From positions 1 through 7,662 of the forward strand of contig CAAENI010000284.1 in assembly GCA_900757285.1 (NCBI GenBank): 7,662 nucleotides of DNA, written 5' to 3'. A model generated the notes under the pieces. That model did no database searches. It worked only from the letters and a program-made list of their open reading frames with translations, and had not been told where the DNA came from. This DNA is from an uncultured Collinsella sp. (GTDB lineage Bacteria; Actinomycetota; Coriobacteriia; Coriobacteriales; Coriobacteriaceae). The position numbers were made by a program, and so were the translations under genes. This document shows, piece by piece, positions 1-5,862 of the stretch (positions are counted from its first letter, which is position 1; every line of letters starts with the position of its first letter).

Positions 1-252
1 ACCGCCCATGGCATCGGGCTGGAACAGACGCTCTTCACGCTGCGCACGGTACTCGGAGATACCCAGCGAGGCGGCATAGATGCCCACGCCCGCCACCGCG
101 CCCACGGCGAAGGGAACTGCACCCGCCACGACCGTCTCGTTCACCGACGAAAACGGCAGCGTCGCGGCATACATAACCACGGGAGCGGCAAGGCCGATCC
201 CACACGAAAGTCCGGCAAGGACTGCTCGTTGTGTTGCATCAGAAGAAGCCAT
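1..252 (-). CDS. Small membrane protein, N-terminal part (cut by window edge)
   Basis: The first 84 codons of a minus-strand gene starting at ATG 250-252; the rest lies off the left edge. I do not recognise the family. The N-terminus is short and polar (MASSDATQRA). Two hydrophobic stretches follow, at about residues 11-34 and 41-62, rich in Ala, Gly and Val, as expected for a pair of membrane helices separated by a short polar loop. Residues 66-84 are charged (EYRAQREERLF) and are probably cytoplasmic if the helices form a hairpin. The start is supported by an SD-like GGGGAG (258-263) five bases upstream and by a good promoter further upstream. No cleavable signal peptide is obvious. It follows rho on the same strand, but the rho terminator and its own promoter lie between them, so it is probably transcribed separately. 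Confidence 0.72.
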   Translation of the reverse strand, partial: MASSDATQRAVLAGLSCGIGLAAPVVMYAATLPFSSVNETVVAGAVPFAVGAVAGVGIYAASLGISEYRAQREERLFQPDAMGG

Positions 253-382
253 GAGCTCTCCCCATCTTCCAGCACCCAAATCGCATCATTCAGTTGGCTG
301 CGCGAGAGAAGATGAAGCGGGGCTATGCCCCAAAGCAACGGTATATGGTTCGTTTCATCTGCGTTTTCCGTCGCGAAGCTTA
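253..382 (-). other. 5' leader of the membrane-protein gene
   Basis: The gap between the first gene and the rho stop is 313 bases. Next to the gene it holds a predicted leader of about 130 nt. The leader contains a short hairpin, GGGGC-ATA-GCCCC, at 319-331, with no U-run after it, so it does not look like a terminator. No credible small ORF or known riboswitch was recognised. The rest of the gap holds the promoter at 389-417 and the rho terminator at 497-525. Confidence 0.35.
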
Positions 383-388
383 AAAGCT

Positions 389-417
389 ATTATGCGAAAC
401 CGCCCTGCCGATTGCAA
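389..417 (-). promoter_or_regulatory. Sigma70-type promoter for the membrane-protein gene
   Basis: On the minus strand, TTGCAA (412-417) and CATAAT (389-394) are separated by exactly 17 bp. The -10 matches consensus at 5 of 6 positions and the -35 at the first three. Predicted transcription start is near 382, giving a leader of about 130 nt before the ATG at 252. It lies beyond the rho terminator, which makes an independent transcription unit likely. The call comes from sequence alone. Confidence 0.6.
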
Positions 418-496
418 GCGACGATGTCGGATTGAAACGGGAAACCTGCTGCTCGTCGGTCTTACGGTCAAAAATAAGCGCGGAGCGGCGCTATGG

Positions 497-525
497 AAAA
501 GGGCCGAGGCTCAAAGCCCCGACCC
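497..525 (-). terminator. Intrinsic terminator downstream of rho
   Basis: On the minus strand an 11-bp stem (515-525 with 501-511) closes a 3-nt loop. All eleven positions pair, two of them as G-U wobbles, and TTTT (497-500) follows directly. The stem begins about 40 nt after the rho stop codon. This is a textbook Rho-independent terminator, so the gene for Rho is itself ended by a factor-independent signal. Confidence 0.85.
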
Positions 526-565
526 TCTATCGCATTGATGACTATCGTTGCGTGTGGATGACAAC

Positions 566-3136
566 CTAGAACGTCTGCTCGTAGTCGCTGTGTTTTTTGG
601 CCGAACGCACCAGGAACTCCTGGTTCGTGTTGGTGCCCTTAAGACCCTTAATAAACGATGCGGCCGCGCGCTCGGTGTTGTTCATGCCGGCAAGAATGCG
701 ACGCAGACCAAAGACAAACGGACGCATCTGCTCGTCGACCAACAGATCCTCGTTACGCGTACCGGAGGCAACGGGGTCGATAGCCGGGAAGATGCGGCGG
801 TCGGCCAGGTCGCGGTCGAGCTTAAGCTCCATGTTGCCGGTGCCCTTGAACTCCTCAAAGATGACCTCGTCCATCTTGGAACCGGTGTCGATGAGGGCAG
901 AGGCCAGGATGGTGAGCGAGCCACCGTTCTCGATATTGCGGGCTGCACCCAGGAAGCGCTTGGGCGGATATAGGGCCGCCGAATCGACGCCGCCCGAAAG
1001 GATGCGGCCTGAGGCGGGCGCCGCCAAGTTGTAGGCACGGGCAAGACGCGTGATGGAGTCGAGCACCACCACAACATCGCCACCCAGCTCCACGATGCGC
1101 TTGGCGCGCTCAATGACGAGCTCTGCCACGCGGGTGTGGTTGTCGGCAGGCATATCGAAGGTCGACGCCACAACCTCACCCTTGATGGAACGCTGCATAT
1201 CGGTGACCTCTTCGGGGCGCTCGTCGACGAGCAGGCAGATGAGGTGCACCTCGGGGTTGTTAATCGAGATAGACTGGCAGATCTTCTTGAGGATCGTGGT
1301 CTTGCCGGCCTTGGGCGGGGACACGATCAGGCCGCGCTGGCCCTTGCCGATCGGTGACACGATGTCGATGGCGCGGCCGGTAATAGAGTCCTTGCCGTGC
1401 TCCATGCGCAGCGGCTCGTTGGGATAGACCGGGGTGAGGTCGCCGAACTTGGGACGGTTGCGAATCTGCTCGGGGTCCAGACCGTTGACGGTCGTGATTT
1501 TGGCGAGGCCGGCGCGCTTGTCGCCGCCGCGCGAAGGACGCAGCGAGCCCTCGATGACGTCGCCCGTGCGCAGGCGCGCGGAGCGGATGAGGTAGGCGGG
1601 CACGAAGGCGTCGTCGTTGGACTTCATGTAGCCATGGGCGTGGATGATGCCGGAGCTGTCCGGGCGAATCTGCAGAATGCCCTTGATGTCGCGGAAGCCC
1701 TCGGCCTTCGCAGCGGTGACGTAGATTTCCTCGACGAGCTCGGCCTTCTTCTTGCCGGTCGTCTCGATCTCGAACTCCTTAGCCTTCTCGCGCAGCTCAG
1801 CGACCTTCATGGCCGCGAGTTCCTCGCGCGAAAGCGTGGGCTCGGTGGGAGCGGCATTACGCTCCTTGTTGCGCTGTTTGCGATCGCGCTGGCGGTTGCG
1901 ACGGTCGTTGTTGCGGTCGTCCTTACGCTCGTTGCGCTCGTCGTTGCGCTTGTGCTGGCGACGGTTGGGACGAGTGCCGTCTTCGCCCTCAGCGGGGGCG
2001 GCACCATCGGTTGCGGCGGTGCCAACATTGGCCGCAGCGGCGTCATTGGCCTCGGCGCCAGAATCAACCTGCGCTTCGACATCCTGCTGCTCGGACGCCT
2101 TGGCCTTAACGGACTTCTTACGACCGCGCTTGGGCTTCTCGGACGCAGGCTGTTCGACGTCCTGGGCCTTGGCGACATCAGTCGACGCATCGGCGGTCGT
2201 CTCGGCAGAATCCTCGGACGCACCCTTCTTGGCAGCCTTGGCCTTGGACGTGCGCTTAGCAGCAGTGCGACGCCTGCGACCGGGACGGACGTCGGCGGGC
2301 TCGGCATCGGCAGAAACGGCCTCGGAAGTCGTAGCATCCTGGACGGGTTCATCGGCAGCAGTTGAGGACTTGGCGGTCGCCGCAGCATCCCGAGCGGCGG
2401 CGGCTGCTGCTGCGGCCTTCTCTGCCTCAACAAAGGCCTTGGGCTTGCGACCGCGACGGTGCGGGCGCAAAGCCGGATCGACAACGGGAACTTCGTTGGC
2501 CTCGACAGGCGCAGCAGGCTCAACAGGCAATGTGCCCTCCCCTGCCGCGGAACGGACCGAAGCCTCAGTGAGCTCGGGGGCTACCTGTTCCGCAACTTGC
2601 TCGGCCTTAGCAGCCGTGCGGCGGCGTGTGCGCGGTGCCGGCTTCTCGGTCGGCAGGTCGGCGGCAGGGGTCTCGATGGCGGCAGGCGTCTCGGGCACAG
2701 ACGGAGCTGCAAGCTCGGTCAGAGCCGCGGCCTCGCGCTCGGCAGCACGACGGCGGGCGCGCACCACCTGAGCCTCGCTAATCTGCGCCAACGCACGTGC
2801 CTGCGCGACCTCATCGGAAATCGGCGCCGAGGAGTCAGCTGCAACGGTGAGCTTGGCGCGCGTCGTGCGCGTGGTACGGCGCTTTGGCTTGGTGACCTCC
2901 TCGCCGTCAGCGGCAGGCTTGGCCGTGCGGCGCATGCGCTTGGGCTTTGCCGGAGCAGCCTCCTCACCAGTTGCAGGCACGGCCTTCTCAGCCGCTACAG
3001 GCATAGGCGTCGAAGCAGCCTTAGGCGTCTCAGGAGCCGAGGCTTGCGCGGGCGCCGCGACCTGGTCCGACGCAACCGGTACAGCGGGAGCGGCCTGCGT
3101 CGTCGTTATTTCGTTTTCTTGCTGTTGATCAGACAC
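566..3136 (-). CDS. rho: Transcription termination factor Rho with long disordered N-terminal extension
   Basis: Rho is the hexameric RNA-dependent ATPase/helicase that ends transcription by pulling on nascent RNA. The C-terminal half (about 435-856) is a complete Rho: helical Rho_N domain (435-477), cold-shock-like primary RNA-binding domain (about 481-550), then the RecA-type motor. Visible motor motifs are the P-loop SPPKAGKTT (606-614), DERPEE (638-643, catalytic Glu 639), Walker B VVVVLDSITRLAR ending at 700 with Asp693, Q-loop region LSGGVDSAALYPPKRF (713-728), R-loop EFKGTGNMEL (762-771) and arginine finger SGTR (Arg794). Residues 1-434 are a low-complexity Ala/Pro/Glu/Lys/Arg extension with repeated basic patches; total length is 856 aa against 419 in E. 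coli. The start is GTG at 3134-3136: an in-frame stop lies four codons upstream, the next in-frame Met is residue 45, and no strong SD is seen. In the primary RNA site, the aromatic pair of E. coli Rho appears replaced (see findings). Confidence 0.97.
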   Translation of the reverse strand: MSDQQQENEITTTQAAPAVPVASDQVAAPAQASAPETPKAASTPMPVAAEKAVPATGEEAAPAKPKRMRRTAKPAADGEEVTKPKRRTTRTTRAKLTVAADSSAPISDEVAQARALAQISEAQVVRARRRAAEREAAALTELAAPSVPETPAAIETPAADLPTEKPAPRTRRRTAAKAEQVAEQVAPELTEASVRSAAGEGTLPVEPAAPVEANEVPVVDPALRPHRRGRKPKAFVEAEKAAAAAAAARDAAATAKSSTAADEPVQDATTSEAVSADAEPADVRPGRRRRTAAKRTSKAKAAKKGASEDSAETTADASTDVAKAQDVEQPASEKPKRGRKKSVKAKASEQQDVEAQVDSGAEANDAAAANVGTAATDGAAPAEGEDGTRPNRRQHKRNDERNERKDDRNNDRRNRQRDRKQRNKERNAAPTEPTLSREELAAMKVAELREKAKEFEIETTGKKKAELVEEIYVTAAKAEGFRDIKGILQIRPDSSGIIHAHGYMKSNDDAFVPAYLIRSARLRTGDVIEGSLRPSRGGDKRAGLAKITTVNGLDPEQIRNRPKFGDLTPVYPNEPLRMEHGKDSITGRAIDIVSPIGKGQRGLIVSPPKAGKTTILKKICQSISINNPEVHLICLLVDERPEEVTDMQRSIKGEVVASTFDMPADNHTRVAELVIERAKRIVELGGDVVVVLDSITRLARAYNLAAPASGRILSGGVDSAALYPPKRFLGAARNIENGGSLTILASALIDTGSKMDEVIFEEFKGTGNMELKLDRDLADRRIFPAIDPVASGTRNEDLLVDEQMRPFVFGLRRILAGMNNTERAAASFIKGLKGTNTNQEFLVRSAKKHSDYEQTF

Positions 3137-3273
3137 AGTGTTTGCTCAACTTTCTTTTCAAGCCCTGTGATCACATGCTCCCTGCATAAACCTTCAGGGC
3201 GGCTAAACAGTCTAGTTCCGTTCAAAACGACGGACATCATTGATCTGTATCGAGATGATTGCGTCAACTACGC
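3137..3273 (-). promoter_or_regulatory. Long rho leader with mutually exclusive hairpins and a 10-bp palindrome
   Basis: If transcription starts at the proposed promoter, the leader is about 137 nt. It contains CAGGG twice (minus strand, 3180-3184 and within 3162-3167) and one GCCCTG (3195-3200). The CCCTG can therefore pair with either downstream copy, giving two mutually exclusive stems of 5 and 6 bp. A perfect palindrome TGTGATCACA lies at 3166-3175, about 30 nt before the start codon. In E. coli and relatives rho is autoregulated through its leader; whether this leader does the same is inference. Confidence 0.35.
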
Positions 3274-3279
3274 AGCGTT

Positions 3280-3307
3280 AGTGTAACACAACCGCCGCCA
3301 CCTGCAA
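3280..3307 (-). promoter_or_regulatory. Probable rho promoter with extended -10
   Basis: On the minus strand, TTGCAG (3302-3307) and TACACT (3280-3285) are 16 bp apart, with a TGn extension directly before the -10. The -35 matches only its first three bases; the -10 matches four of six plus the extension. It is the best candidate in the 250 bp upstream of rho. Just upstream of it, TTAGTCA occurs twice in direct orientation on the plus strand (3309-3315 and 3338-3344), which could be regulator sites but is not enough to call them. Confidence 0.45.
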
Positions 3308-3392
3308 CTTAGTCATTGGGGGAACGTTCTTAAACGATTAGTCAAAAGGGACACTCTTTGTTTGCCACCCACAAATCTGACTGCCTCCGCCA

Positions 3393-3542
3393 AAACTATG
3401 GCGGTTTACTACGATGAATCGCTCAACCGCGACCACTCCGAAACTTGTTGAACTAAAACCGCAGGTAGATACCTTGCACTTTTTAGCAAAAAGCCGGCGT
3501 GGTTAGAATTCCTCAATTCATCGTAGTAAACCGGCATAGTTT
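3393..3542. repeat. 150-bp element with 27-bp inverted terminal repeats
   Basis: The arms 3393-3419 and 3516-3542 are reverse complements at 26 of 27 positions and enclose 96 bp. The single mismatch is in the GGCGG/CCGGC segment. The element lies between the argS terminator (3588-3620) and the rho promoter, in a region without housekeeping genes. It carries a 42-codon ORF starting in one arm and stopping in the other. I see no clear target-site duplication and no transposase. Size and structure suggest a MITE-like or other dispersed intergenic repeat, or a structured RNA gene; copy number elsewhere in the genome would decide. A smaller palindrome (CCGCCA/TGGCGG, 3387-3404) overlaps the left end. 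Confidence 0.75.
3409..3537 (-). CDS. Candidate 42-aa small protein inside the inverted-repeat element
   Basis: An ATG at 3535-3537 opens a 42-codon frame ending in TAG at 3409-3411. The peptide begins MPVYYDELRNSNHAGFLLK, continues with ARYLPAVLV and ends with SEWSRLSDSS. Composition is protein-like rather than low complexity: one Trp, three Tyr, a short hydrophobic centre (about residues 24-30) and no predicted signal peptide. I do not recognise a family. There is no SD motif in the usual window, but a weak promoter is spaced so that transcription would begin at or next to the ATG, which would allow leaderless translation, common in actinobacteria. Start and stop both lie in the inverted repeats, so in a longer transcript the start codon would be buried in a stem. 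It may be a chance frame inside a repeat. Confidence 0.35.
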   Translation of the reverse strand: MPVYYDELRNSNHAGFLLKSARYLPAVLVQQVSEWSRLSDSS

Positions 3543-3571
3543 CGTATTTCTAGCAGCTCCAAATTCGTCAA
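3543..3571 (-). promoter_or_regulatory. Weak promoter candidate for the 42-aa ORF
   Basis: On the minus strand, TTGACG (3566-3571, 5 of 6 to consensus) and AATACG (3543-3548, only 3 of 6) are 17 bp apart. The predicted start falls on about 3536-3537, the first base of the small ORF. The same hexamer pair also forms an inverted repeat (CGTATT/AATACG, 3543-3548 and 3570-3575), so it could serve another purpose. Low confidence because of the poor -10. Confidence 0.25.
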
Positions 3572-3587
3572 TACGTCGGCGTTTGCG

Positions 3588-3620
3588 AAAAAAGCCCGAC
3601 CTCCGTGGGAGATCGGGCTT
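3588..3620 (-). terminator. Intrinsic terminator downstream of argS
   Basis: On the minus strand an 8-bp stem (3613-3620 with 3592-3599) extends, after one mismatch, by 4 more bp to a 3-nt loop, and is followed by six T residues (3588-3593). It lies about 47 nt past the argS stop. The plus strand has no comparable T-run, so it is directional. It separates argS from the inverted-repeat element and rho. Confidence 0.87.
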
Positions 3621-3666
3621 ATAGGGCTCAGTTAAACCAAACCTACACGGTCAAATGACCCGCAGG

Positions 3667-5520
3667 TTACATCTGCTCGGGCGCGGAAACGCCAACGAGG
3701 GTGAGCACCAGGGCGAGCGTCACGCGGACGGCATCGCAAGCGGCCAGACGGGCACGCGAAAGTTCGGGGTCGACGGGACGGCCCTCGCTCGGCAGAACCT
3801 GGCAGGCAGCGTAGAAGCTGTGGAAGTCACCGGCGAGCTCCTCGGCAAAGTGCGTCAGACGGAACGGGGCGCGATCGCGAGCGCAGCTGGCGATCAGGTC
3901 GGTAAGCTCATTGAGCTTGCGCGAAAGGGCGAGCTCGGTCGGGTCGGTCAGCAGCGAGTAATCGACGTTCTCACCGATGGCCTTGGCGGCAACGGCCTTC
4001 ATGCCCATCTCGTCGGCCTGCTCAGGCGTTACGTCAGCGGCACGGCGCAGGATGGAGCAGACGCGAGCGTGAGCGTACTGCACGTAATAGACCGGGTTGG
4101 AGTTGTCGCGCTTCTTAACGGCCTCAATGTCGAAGTCGACCATCTGGTTGGAGCTCTTGGAGATGAGCGTGTAGCGAGCGGCATCGGAGCCGACCTCGTC
4201 GACGAGCTCCTGCAGGGTCACCATGGTGCCCTTGCGCTTGGACATACGGACGGGCTTGCCGTTACGCAGCAGGTTGACGAGCTGGCCCAGTAGAACCTCG
4301 AACTTGCCGGGGTAACCCAGAGCGTCGCAGACGCAGCGGACGCGCTCGATGTAACCGTGGTGGTCGGCGCCCCAGATGTCGATGACGTGATCGACGCGCT
4401 GGAACTTATCCCAGTGATAGGCGACGTCGGAGGCGAAGTAGGTGTACTCGCCGTCGGACTTGATCAGGACGCGGTCCTTGTCGTCGCCCAGGTCGGTGGA
4501 ACGGAACCACAGGGCGCCGTCCTTGGTGTAGAGGTAGCCCATCTTGTCGAGCTTCTCAAAAGCGCGGTCGACGGCAGAGGTGCCGGCGGTCTCGCCCTCG
4601 GTGTCCTTCACGTACAGCGAGCGCTCGGAGTACCAACGATCAAAGTCGCAGTTGACGGCGTGGCAGAGGTCGCGCATGTTGTCGACCATCTTTACATAGC
4701 CGCGCTCGCGGAAGCTCTCCATGCGCTCCTGAGGATTGGCGTTGACCCACTTATCGCCGTCGGTGCGCCAGAACTCGGCGGCCTCGTCGATGATGTAGTC
4801 GCCGCCGTAAGAGTCCTTGCCCAAGGTCTCGGCAAAGTTGTCCTGATACGGATGGGTCTCGGGGTGCTCGTCGTTCTCGTCGGCAACAAAGGCGTCACGG
4901 TCGGCGATCAGCAGCTTGTGAGCCTCGTCGATATCAACGCCCTGCTTGGCGATGATGTCGGCAAGCTGCATATAGCGCGTGCTGATGGAGTTGCCGAAGG
5001 TGTTCATCTGAGAGCCGTGGTCGTTGATGTAGAACTCACGCTGGATGTCGTAACCGGCGTGGTCCATAACACGGCAGAGCGAGTCGCCCAGCGCGGCCCA
5101 GCGGCCGTGGCCGATGTGCATGGGGCCGACGGGGTTGGCGGAAACGAACTCGACCTGGGTCTTCAGGCCACCACCGACGTTGGACTTAGCGAAGTCCATG
5201 CCCTTCTCGCGAGCCTCGCCAAAGATGGCGTTCTTGACGGCGACGGAGAGGTAGAAGTTGATGAAGCCGGGGCCGGCGATCTCGACCTTCTCGATCGCGG
5301 GGTCCTCGGGCATATGGGCAACGACGGCCTCGGCGATCTTGCGCGGGGCGCAGTGAGCCAGCTTGGCGGACTTCAGAGCCATGGTGGAAGTCCACTCGCC
5401 ATGAGAAGTATCAGCCGGTCGCTCGATAGCGCAATCGTCAAGTTCAAATGCGGAAAGGTCGCCGGCCTCCTGGGCCGCAGCAAGCGCAGCGCGTACCAGC
5501 TCTTCAATCTTCTCGGGCAT
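3667..5520 (-). CDS. argS: Arginyl-tRNA synthetase
   Basis: A class I aminoacyl-tRNA synthetase that joins arginine to tRNA-Arg using ATP in the cytoplasm. The 617-aa protein is complete. Visible in order: the N-terminal Arg_S additional domain recognising the tRNA D-loop (about 1-110); the catalytic entry VEFVSANPVGPMHIGHGR (123-140) with the HIGH signature at 135-138; GADHHGYIERV (385-395); the KMSKS-equivalent VRMSKRKG (424-431), a common ArgS variant; YVQYAHARVCSIL (479-491); and a helical DALR-type anticodon-binding domain from about 520 to the usual family ending, GVSAPEQM. It is somewhat longer than E. coli ArgS (577 aa), much of the extra probably in the acidic region around 200-300. 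The start at 5518-5520 is chosen because AAGGAGG lies four bases upstream; the frame stays open 23 codons further but that part lacks family similarity. Confidence 0.97.
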   Translation of the reverse strand: MPEKIEELVRAALAAAQEAGDLSAFELDDCAIERPADTSHGEWTSTMALKSAKLAHCAPRKIAEAVVAHMPEDPAIEKVEIAGPGFINFYLSVAVKNAIFGEAREKGMDFAKSNVGGGLKTQVEFVSANPVGPMHIGHGRWAALGDSLCRVMDHAGYDIQREFYINDHGSQMNTFGNSISTRYMQLADIIAKQGVDIDEAHKLLIADRDAFVADENDEHPETHPYQDNFAETLGKDSYGGDYIIDEAAEFWRTDGDKWVNANPQERMESFRERGYVKMVDNMRDLCHAVNCDFDRWYSERSLYVKDTEGETAGTSAVDRAFEKLDKMGYLYTKDGALWFRSTDLGDDKDRVLIKSDGEYTYFASDVAYHWDKFQRVDHVIDIWGADHHGYIERVRCVCDALGYPGKFEVLLGQLVNLLRNGKPVRMSKRKGTMVTLQELVDEVGSDAARYTLISKSSNQMVDFDIEAVKKRDNSNPVYYVQYAHARVCSILRRAADVTPEQADEMGMKAVAAKAIGENVDYSLLTDPTELALSRKLNELTDLIASCARDRAPFRLTHFAEELAGDFHSFYAACQVLPSEGRPVDPELSRARLAACDAVRVTLALVLTLVGVSAPEQM

Positions 5521-5587
5521 AGATCCTCCTTGTGTTAAAGCCCCCGAGCTCTTGGTCACTCGTAGGGCAAAAGCCAGAGTTTGTAGC

Positions 5588-5616
5588 ACTCTATCACAAG
5601 CAGTAGCTACTGTCGC
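5588..5616 (-). promoter_or_regulatory. Probable argS promoter with 12-bp palindrome in the spacer
   Basis: On the minus strand, GCGACA (5611-5616) and TAGAGT (5588-5593) are 17 bp apart, each matching 4 of 6 consensus positions, with a TGn extension directly before the -10. A perfect 12-bp palindrome CAGTAGCTACTG (5601-5612) sits in the spacer and overlaps the -35, an ideal place for a repressor. The predicted leader is about 60 nt. The promoter is plausible; the operator idea rests on symmetry and position only. Confidence 0.4.
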
Positions 5617-5819
5617 AGGGTAAAGTTAATCGATATTGCATATGCACAAAAATGACTACAGCTCGCACAGGACCATTCAAAGATAGCGGTCTGCCTGCCG
5701 ATTGTGCACCTGCCGAAAATGCATAAACATGTGCATGAGCTGCTCGGAATATCGAATACTCTTACCTATCGGAGTTGTGTGCTTTTCCTGCATAAAGTAA
5801 TGGTTTGCGCACGTCAACG

Positions 5820-5828
5820 TGGTATTCT
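5820..5828 (+). promoter_or_regulatory. Extended -10 promoter for the carD-like gene
   Basis: TG-G-TATTCT gives a TGn extension plus a -10 matching 4 of 6, with no good -35 at the usual distance. Transcription would begin near 5835, leaving a leader of about 28 nt that contains the SD GGAGG (5854-5858). CarD-family proteins act on open-complex stability, so a weak promoter here could be self-responsive, but that is inference. Confidence 0.4.
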
Positions 5829-5862
5829 AGACATACGCAAATTCGTATAAGTTGGAGGTAGC

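Larger units (their letters stand above)
5521..5862. other. Divergent intergenic region between argS and the carD-like gene
   Basis: These 342 bases hold the argS SD (CCTCCTT on plus, 5525-5531), a likely argS promoter with an overlapping palindrome (5588-5616), and the carD-like promoter and SD (5820-5858). The middle is relatively AT-rich and contains a perfect TGCATATGCA palindrome (5637-5646). TGTGCA occurs three times: on the minus strand at about 5643-5648, and on plus at 5704-5709 and about 5731-5736. No T-box-like structure, tRNA gene or convincing small ORF was seen. Confidence 0.5.

Noticed and set aside
319..331. GGGGC-ATA-GCCCC hairpin as a terminator before the left gene
   Set aside because: The stem is only 5 bp and no U-run follows in either direction.
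80..538. 152-codon plus-strand frame crossing the left gene, its promoter and the rho terminator
   Set aside because: It runs through the first gene's start, its promoter and the terminator hairpin, has no SD and no recognisable domain.
1397..2771. Long plus-strand open frames (322 and 339 codons) opposite rho
   Set aside because: They mirror the low-complexity GC-rich rho extension, where stops are rare on the opposite strand. Their products are repetitive Ala/Ser/Arg/Leu strings without recognisable domains, and rho on the other strand is certain.
3166..3175. TGTGATCACA as a CRP/FNR-type site
   Set aside because: The half-sites match CRP's TGTGA/TCACA, but CRP needs a 6-bp gap between them and here there is none; it also lies in the transcribed leader.
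3393..3419. 17-codon plus-strand ORF starting in the left repeat arm (MAVYYDES...)
   Set aside because: Too short, no SD or promoter; it exists because the arm is an inverted copy of the start of the 42-aa frame.
4357..5538. 393-codon plus-strand open frame opposite argS
   Set aside because: The antisense shadow of a high-GC gene: composition is Val/Leu/Gly/Asp-biased with no domain, and argS covers it with full family motifs.
5521..5589. 23-codon N-terminal extension of argS
   Set aside because: The upstream part lacks ArgS similarity and overlaps the proposed promoter, while ATG 5518-5520 has a near-ideal SD four bases away.
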